DNA from: Ricordea florida
Taxonomy: Eukaryota > Cnidaria > Anthozoa > Corallimorpharia > Ricordeidae
DNA: 64,000 nt
Direction: 5' to 3'
Assembly (NCBI GenBank): GCA_949710005.1
Contig: OX453277.1
Span: forward strand, 996,001 to 1,060,000
This document shows positions 59,501 to 64,000 of this stretch, piece by piece (positions within the stretch are counted from its first letter, which is position 1; every line of letters begins with the position of its first letter). A program made the translations under genes and the position numbers. The notes under the pieces were generated by a model that worked only from the letters and a program-made list of their open reading frames with translations, made no database searches and was not told the DNA's origin.

Positions 59501-60391
59501 ATGCTCAAATGGCTGCATGGAAAGGCTGAAAAAAAAAGTGTCAACTCCAATTTAACAAGACTTCCTCTGAGGAAACCATAAAATGTACTTCCCAAAGCAT
59601 AATAAATTGTAAATTACCTGCAGCAATCAAAAGGTAACCTTCTAAAGCTTGCCTTCTCACCAACATCTGACAAATAAAGTGATAACCTGTTGCTTTCCAC
59701 AGCTAACCAAGCTCAGGATACATCAGACGAGGAAGGAAACTTTACTTCATAAAACCTTGGCATTAAGTTTTTAAAAATATGATGATTGATTTTAGAACAC
59801 TTCAAGTTGCAACATTAGAATAACTTACCAGCTTTCTTTCCACCCCACTCTTCTCTCCATTCTTTGTTTGTCAAATACCTTCAAAAAATTGATGTTAGAT
59901 TACATATCATCCCTCAAAAATATCTTTGTCCGGCAGTGCACATATATGACATTTTCATAAAAATAGATATGTGTTGTGGTTCAATTTTATCCTTGGTTCA
60001 AAGTTGGTTTTCGTTTGTTTTGGTTATGGTAATTTGATGACAATGACTTTGAAACAAAGGAAAAAAATACTTGAACCAAGGATAAAATTGAACCACAAAA
60101 TATACGTTCATTTCTTCATCTTCTACGGGTACAGGACGAAACTCACAAATGACCTGCTCCCAGTCGGCCTGACAGCTCAGTTGGTTAGAGCGTTGCACCG
60201 ACATTGCAAGGTCATGGGTTCAAATCCAGTTCAAGCCGGAATTTTTTCAGGTCTTATCTTGGCAACTGACTCTGTTGCTCACAAAACTGCGAGGATCTTT
60301 CATTTATTAAAAATATATCATCATAATCTCAAAATACTCATATGAGCAACAAAACTTACAATTTATCCTTCTGATGTTGTTTTTTCCCCAT
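47569..60391 (-). CDS. PPIL2: PPIL2, U-box/cyclophilin peptidyl-prolyl isomerase-like 2
   Basis: Nuclear U-box E3/cyclophilin linked to the spliceosome. 25 coding exons: 60391-60360, 59878-59829, 59666-59618, 59525-59463, 59377-59326, 58213-58171, 57932-57841, 57481-57392, 57214-57139, 56726-56623, 56350-56303, 55863-55788, 55242-55195, 54779-54721, 54403-54343, 54135-54107, 54008-53975, 53714-53652, 53246-53192, 52989-52933, 51132-51063, 50931-50869, 50334-50290, 50189-50086, 47656-47569. All are GT-AG and in phase; 1551 nt, 516 aa (human 520). Starts MGKKQHQKDKL. U-box: FRRLPFDCCSLSMQPF, DLLNIVPYLKKYG. AHYSTG linker. The cyclophilin domain (from YVRLQTSHGDLNLEIHCE) keeps FHRSIRNFMIQGGDPTGTG and SMANSGPN; the cyclosporin Trp is Tyr (RYLDEKH), as usual for PPIL2. 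Ends GGFGDFSSW. Introns are heavily invaded by repeats. Confidence 0.96.
47812..47992. repeat. 24-bp minisatellite, left part
   Basis: Tandem GGGATCATTTCAGGGACGAA-TTTA units (24 bp) with some ATTATTTTGGGG variants, in the last PPIL2 intron. Same unit and orientation as 49513-50055. Confidence 0.95.
48061..48657. repeat. 597-bp near-perfect palindrome (Penelope-like terminal repeats)
   Basis: Two arms of about 298 bp meet at GATTTAGT|ACTAAATC (48359/48360) with almost no loop and only a few small differences. Each arm carries CCCTGAAGAAGTCCGCGACA plus GTCGGACGAAACGCGTAGGA (right arm about 48562-48600; left arm inverted, about 48122-48160). Inverted terminal repeats with such a motif are typical of Penelope-like elements. 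Confidence 0.95.
48715..48854 (+). pseudogene. Penelope-like element reverse transcriptase C-terminal remnant
   Basis: Fragments KEIVLNKWHLVQDPIFT (about 48721-48771) and, after a frameshift, EPSIISYKREKSLKDILVRSKL (48786-48851, then TAA) match, from memory, the conserved linker after the RT of Penelope-like elements (P-x-I-S-Y-x-R-x-K-S-L-K-D-x-L-V-R-S-K-L). Frameshift and stop make it inactive; the GIY-YIG part is not recognisable. Confidence 0.6.
49037..49366 (-). pseudogene. RecQ-like DEAD-box helicase N-terminal fragment, inactivated
   Basis: Minus strand from ATG 49366 (MAEKRE...). The frame reads through stops to the Walker A region VVAVLPTGFGKSLLFQLLP, then CPLNSIIEDQLKVLQDRGI and ADVLQLF. 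At least four in-frame stops (two before Walker A within FCLKP...KG, one upstream, one at the end) kill it. The motif set (Q-motif region, TGFGKS, PLxSLxxDQ-like) is that of RecQ-family helicases. Downstream helicase motifs are absent. Confidence 0.75.
49513..50055. repeat. 24-bp minisatellite, right part (about 22 units)
   Basis: Alternating variants GGGTTCATTTCAGGGACGAA-TTTA and GGGTTCATTTCAGGGATTAT-TTTG. Because the unit is a multiple of three and lacks stops, both strands stay open for more than 220 codons without encoding a real protein. It lies directly next to the PPIL2 exon 50086-50189. Confidence 0.97.
51352..52770. repeat. 31-bp minisatellite, about 45 copies
   Basis: Head-to-tail copies of GAACTACTGTACGGGTCCTA + TACCCTGACCG (31 bp) with recurring variants (ACACTCTG, GGGCCC, GATCG) run uninterrupted for about 1.4 kb inside the PPIL2 intron 51133-52932. 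No spacers separate the units. Confidence 0.98.
55300..55455. mobile_element. Hairpin element with nested palindromes
   Basis: CTTATTAATCGAGTTTGAGG...CCCGTCGATTTATGGCCC mirrors GGGCCATAAATCGACGGG...CGAGGTTAATAAG, with internal TACGGACCGAG/CGGTCCGTA-type repeats. Further GCGGGCC/GGCCCGC blocks follow to about 55560. It lies in a PPIL2 intron. Confidence 0.85.
58651..58986. mobile_element. Long inverted-repeat MITE, about 335 bp
   Basis: Core arms GGTCAAAATGGTTTCAAACT/AGTTTGAAACCATTTTGACC are nearly perfect. Outer arms TATGCAAG...GGTATACCGTGGAATATCC mirror GGATATTCCATAGTATAC...GCATA. It lies in the PPIL2 intron 58214-59325. Confidence 0.85.
59974..60099. mobile_element. MITE (TTGTGGTTCAATTTTA family), copy in PPIL2 intron 1
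   Basis: TTGTGGTTCAATTTTATCCT-TGGTTCAA mirrors TTGAACCA-AGGATAAAATTGAACCACAA exactly over 28 bases. Same family as 37519-37649. Confidence 0.95.
60165..60335 (+). mobile_element. tRNA-derived SINE, third family
   Basis: tRNA-like head: A box CAGCTCAGTTGGTTAGAGCG at 60173, anticodon-arm-like GTTGCACCGACATTGCAAGG and B box GGGTTCAAATCC at 60216. Then comes a TTTTTTCAGGTCTTA hairpin and a body TGCTCACAAAACTGCGAGGA. The arms do not close as a functional tRNA. It lies in PPIL2 intron 1. Confidence 0.75.
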
Positions 60392-60623
60392 GTTTTTAAC
60401 GTCAAGACATTCACTCAACAAAACTAACACGTGAGCCCACTGAAAATGGTCAGCAACTATACAATACGTTATTTATGACTGATGCTTGTACCACACGAAT
60501 ATTTTCCGACACTGACGACAATTGAAAATATTTGCAGTATAATATCTTTCTTCATACATGACATACCTACCTCGGGCGGGCAAACAACATTTTCGAATAT
60601 CTTTGAGGAAACTATTAGGAGAA
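60392..60623. promoter_or_regulatory. Divergent promoter shared by PPIL2 and BOLA2
   Basis: Only 232 bases separate the PPIL2 ATG (60391, minus) and the BOLA2 ATG (60624, plus), so both 5' UTRs and core promoters must fit here. No TATA box is evident. Confidence 0.7.
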
Positions 60624-62016
60624 ATGTCCACTGAATTACTTGAAGAAAAACTTCAAAAGGAATTTAGTCCATCCCATTTGGTAAGCAGTTCTTGTTTGGG
60701 GCTACAGAATCGGCGGAGAGACAGTATTTGTTGTCTAAACATCACGGATTTAATGGTTTGATTATGATTTCTATCGATCTCAACCATGTTTCAAGCCTAG
60801 AATAAGTATCAGTGCTATATTCCTAGTTTAAAGATAGGTTAGGTCTGCTGATTCTAACAAGTGTGCAGTCTTACACTCTACAAAGGAAAAGTCTAAGTTT
60901 TGAGGAAATCGTATTTCCTGTATAAATCGTATGATTTCCTCCAATAACGTGAGTTTATTGTGCCTGTCTGCCGGCTAGATTCCGGAACGCACGGCATTAC
61001 ACAAAGAAAGAAACCAGAACGAAATGTTTTTAAATGTGAACCAGATAGTGACAGTACGGCTCATCTCCGGTGTAATATAATTATTCACACAACTGACGTA
61101 AAACAAAGGACACAAAGCATTCTTAACAATGTACCTAACCCTAACTAACAAAGGAAATGAATAAATTATATTACACCGGAGATGAGCCGACAGTAAGGCA
61201 GGTGCGTATTGCAAGGCAGCAATCCAAGATGTGACTGATGGCACATGTTATTGTATAGAGAGTTCAGTGGTTGGATTGGGGAGGGAAATAGTAGAGAAGG
61301 AGGTGAGGGAGGGGTGAGTCGGTAATGAATTCGTGAAGGTAATAATAGTAAAGGTAACAATAAAGGTAATGGTAGGTGTGAAAATACGGCAGGCTACTAG
61401 ATACCAAACAGGGTTCAGTCGACCCCATCGCCTGAAAAAGGCTAGCAGTAAGCAATCGAAACGTCGCGATCAACATCCCTTGACTTCATCGTGTGAAAGA
61501 AGAAGAATTTATATTATCATCACATTTTCCACGATGAACAACAACCCATTCATTAAAATCCACATTCCTCCGGAATTTTAGAAGTGAAATACACTACACT
61601 CATAAAAAATGAGATATCTGTTGCTAGCTATAGCAGAAGTGGGTTATGGACTTCTGGTTGCTGTCAATTATAAGAGTTAAATTTAAACTACACAAATACA
61701 TAAGTGGCATATGTATAGCACTACATTTAAAGAGGCATACATAACACATAATCACCTTGCCCAATCAAACAACATTGGGTTAGCTCATACTTTGCATTGT
61801 AATCTCACCTATTAGGAAGTAAACGACATGTCTGATGGCTGCGGAGCAAAGTTTTCCATTGTCATTGTTTCTGACAAGTTTGAAGGAAAGCGACTCTTGG
61901 AACAACATAGGATGGTGAACTCTTGTTTGGCAGAGGAACTCAAGACCATCCATGCTGTGACCTTGAAGACCATGAAACCAGAACAGTGGGAAAAACAGAA
62001 AGGAACAGTGGACTAA
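60624..62016 (+). CDS. BOLA2: BolA-like protein 2
   Basis: Two exons: 60624-60680 and 61816-62016 (stop TAA), GT-AG, phase 0; 85 aa (human 86). BOLA2 pairs with the monothiol glutaredoxin GLRX3 in the cytosol and shares [2Fe-2S] clusters for iron-sulfur trafficking. The fold signature is complete: LLEEKLQKEF, DGCGAKFSIVIVSDKFEGK, LLEQHRMVN and CLAEELKTIHAVTLKTM. The cluster ligands expected in BOLA2 are C28 and H65. A polyadenylation signal AATAAA is at 62190-62195. The 1.1 kb intron holds two repeat elements. Confidence 0.95.
61058..61188. mobile_element. Foldback element in the BOLA2 intron
   Basis: GGCTCATCTCCGGTGTAATA-TAATT at 61058-61082 mirrors AATTA-TATTACACCGGAGATGAGCC at 61164-61188 almost perfectly; the spacer is about 80 bases. 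Confidence 0.9.
61425..61570 (+). mobile_element. Penelope-like element end in the BOLA2 intron
   Basis: CCTGAAAAAGGCTAGCAGTA...AATCGAAACGTCGCGATCAA shows the CUGA..../stem/GAAACG arrangement, followed by CATCGTGTGA and AAGAAGAATTTATATTATCA shared with 21625-21725. Confidence 0.55.
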
Positions 62017-64000
62017 TGAAATACAGAAGTTTCATTTGTTACTGCACCAATCTAGAACGAGAATTGACATCCTAAATAGCCAAAGCACCGCAAAATACGG
62101 AAGGCACTCTGCAATGTGAAATCTTCAGTTAAATGATCTGCTGTTCTTGGAAAACGGAGAGCTTTAATCGTATTGATTAGTGAATATTGAATAAACAATT
62201 AAGTGAACTTTTGGCATGTCGCTCTGTTTGAATTAATAGATTGAAGATCGATATTTCTATCTATCGTTGATTAGCTTTAGTGGTGCGTGCTACAAAGTGG
62301 ATTGGAGAAAAGAGAATCTCGTGTGCGCGAAGGGGGAAATCGTGACGACCATACAGTTTGCTCAGCGTGCCGCGGGTACCCCTCCCATATACTCTTGGTG
62401 GCGTCAGCAAGGCAATGCACCAGGGTATTGGTTATTCGGCTGATTGCAGAACAAGTTTAGGGCCTTTTCACTCACGTGATCAGCGGCCATGTTTTTAACG
62501 GAAACAAAAGAAGATGTTTGCATAAGTATAGAATTTATTTCCTGGAGGATCAGTTTAGGACACCAACATGGCCGCCTTTTCATTGTTTCGGAACACCAAC
62601 ATGGCTGCCGTGATGTCATGTGCAAACGCTCTATACGGAAGGCGGCTTAATACACACGACTGCCAGTATGTTTCACAACTTCAATTATCTGAAGTAGGCG
62701 AGAATCACTGGCGAACGAGGATCAGGCGTAAACGTTGCTCACTCCAGACTCCACCAGAGATATCGGTTACTCACAGTCAGACAGTACAACTAATTTTTTT
62801 TCATAATCTTTCGATCAGTAGAAAATGCGTTAAATATGTATTTCGAAAACTGTTGTTTTGTGATAGAATAGGCGCGAAGCTATCAGCTAATTATTCTTTT
62901 ACGCTCAACAAATCCTATTATGTTTGAAAGCTTCGCATCGTCCTTTTACCTCACTTGGAGATTGATTGTTTGTTAGGTACTCAGAAAGTCTTCAGAAATG
63001 CCCGTTCTCCGTTGTTTTGTCAAATGACCATCTGTGGAGTAAATGTAAATCTCTTAATTGCATATTGTAGTGTGAAAGAGATTTGCCGCCGTTCTGATAG
63101 ACTTCTTCCCAGCTGGACCACGCATTATGTTTATTGTTTAACGGACAAAATAGGTTCTCTTCACAAAGTCTCATCCTTTTCTACGAACACTTTTGGCGTA
63201 AAATTCTTTGATTTGATTCAGAACTATTTGATGGCAACTTAAAGGAGCACTGGTTATAAACTTAATGGTTAGTCACTAAGTATTCTGCAGTATAATAGAT
63301 CTTTCTTTGATATCACTCCAAGGTCCCACAACCAGCTGCTACAAACCATCTTGAAATAATTTTCTTGGTGTGTTCCATCGATTGCGGGAGAGACGAAGGC
63401 TTCCAAATTTATTTAAATGTAATAGTTTATAAAACCCTTTTCGAATAAAATAAATATTTTCATTACCGCCGCAAGTCGTAACTGCAAATAATTCTATGTT
63501 AAATTCTGTGTTCAAGCCGATCTGTCATCGTTAATTTGAATTAAAACTGGCGCTTGTTCCAAAACTAACAGCAGTAGAGTCATTATGCACATGTAAATTT
63601 TCTGATCGGTTTGGTTTGGGATTTCTGTACAATAATTTTAGCAGTCAAGCTATCCAATGAAATAAAGGCATTGTGGTACAATGACCGAGACGCGCGCGCT
63701 ATCCTAGCATAATTGTTTTTGGATCATTGCGATCTACACCTGCCCCAATCGCAAAGCTTGTATGGGGATCTTTAGCTATGTTATCAATTATTTCTCGCAA
63801 GAACCTTTCAACATGGCCGAACACACTCAAGTCGTGTACAATTACTCAATCGGAAGATTTTTAAAGGGTGCATAGAGATCAGACAGTCCCCTTGACGTTG
63901 AGTCATGGATAACCTATGGCTCAGAGAACGACAGAGGTAAACAGAACTTTTATTGGCTTGATTCGCATCCAAAATCACCATTGGTAGTTGGGAGTGTCGC
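62017..64000. other. 3' flank of BOLA2 and beyond, no assured gene
   Basis: A probable inverted-repeat element lies at about 62461-62640 (GGCCATG/CATGGCC-type blocks, CACGTGATC near the left end). At 63812 ATGGCCGAACACACTC starts a 20-codon frame ending in TAG; downstream, AGAG|GTAAAC near 63939 could be a donor of a gene starting here. Neither is strong. Confidence 0.35.

Noticed and set aside
60165-60250. tRNA gene
   Set aside because: A and B boxes are present but acceptor and anticodon stems do not pair properly, and a SINE body follows.

Overview
This is animal nuclear DNA, most likely from an anthozoan cnidarian and plausibly a stony coral. The basis is inference: spliced genes with GT-AG introns, animal-only families (TTC28, KCTD), AT-rich introns, and many small inverted-repeat elements, tRNA-derived SINEs, CR1/L2-like LINE tails and Penelope-like remnants of the kind common in coral genomes. 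Splice models were built by hand by matching acceptors, donors and reading phase.

Layout. (1) 1-4079, + strand: the 3' end of an unrecognised, possibly centrosomal gene, with a LINE and several small elements in one intron. (2) 6953-31137, - strand: a complete TTC28 orthologue (8 coding exons, 2329 aa). It has N-terminal TPRs, about 23 tandem 40-residue TPRs and a CHAT domain in one 4.7 kb exon, then a Ser-rich tail; its 14.9 kb third-from-start intron holds another LINE. (3) 34482-39070, + strand: GDPD1-type lysophospholipase D (11 exons, 329 aa). (4) 40503-41618, - strand: an intronless PD-(D/E)XK (YqaJ/lambda-exonuclease-like) protein, 371 aa. (5) 43622-45372, - strand: a two-exon BTB/KCTD protein (274 aa). 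(6) 47569-60391, - strand: complete PPIL2 (25 coding exons, 516 aa). (7) 60624-62016, + strand: BOLA2 (2 exons, 85 aa), divergent from PPIL2 across about 230 bp.

The genes are ordinary housekeeping or signalling genes (ubiquitin/spliceosome cyclophilin, Fe-S trafficking, lipid mediator synthesis, mitotic scaffold) and do not form a pathway.

The unusual material lies between and inside them. The last PPIL2 intron contains a 24-bp minisatellite split by a 1.5 kb inverted-repeat element. That element carries a dead RecQ-like helicase start, a 597-bp near-perfect palindrome and a Penelope-like fragment with a hammerhead-ribozyme-like core. Another PPIL2 intron holds about 45 copies of a 31-bp minisatellite. 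Two copies of an element with Crypton/KIAA1958-like micro-ORFs flank the region. A 106-bp repeat recurs at four sites, and a SINE in GDPD1 is itself interrupted by a 220-bp insertion with a visible target duplication.
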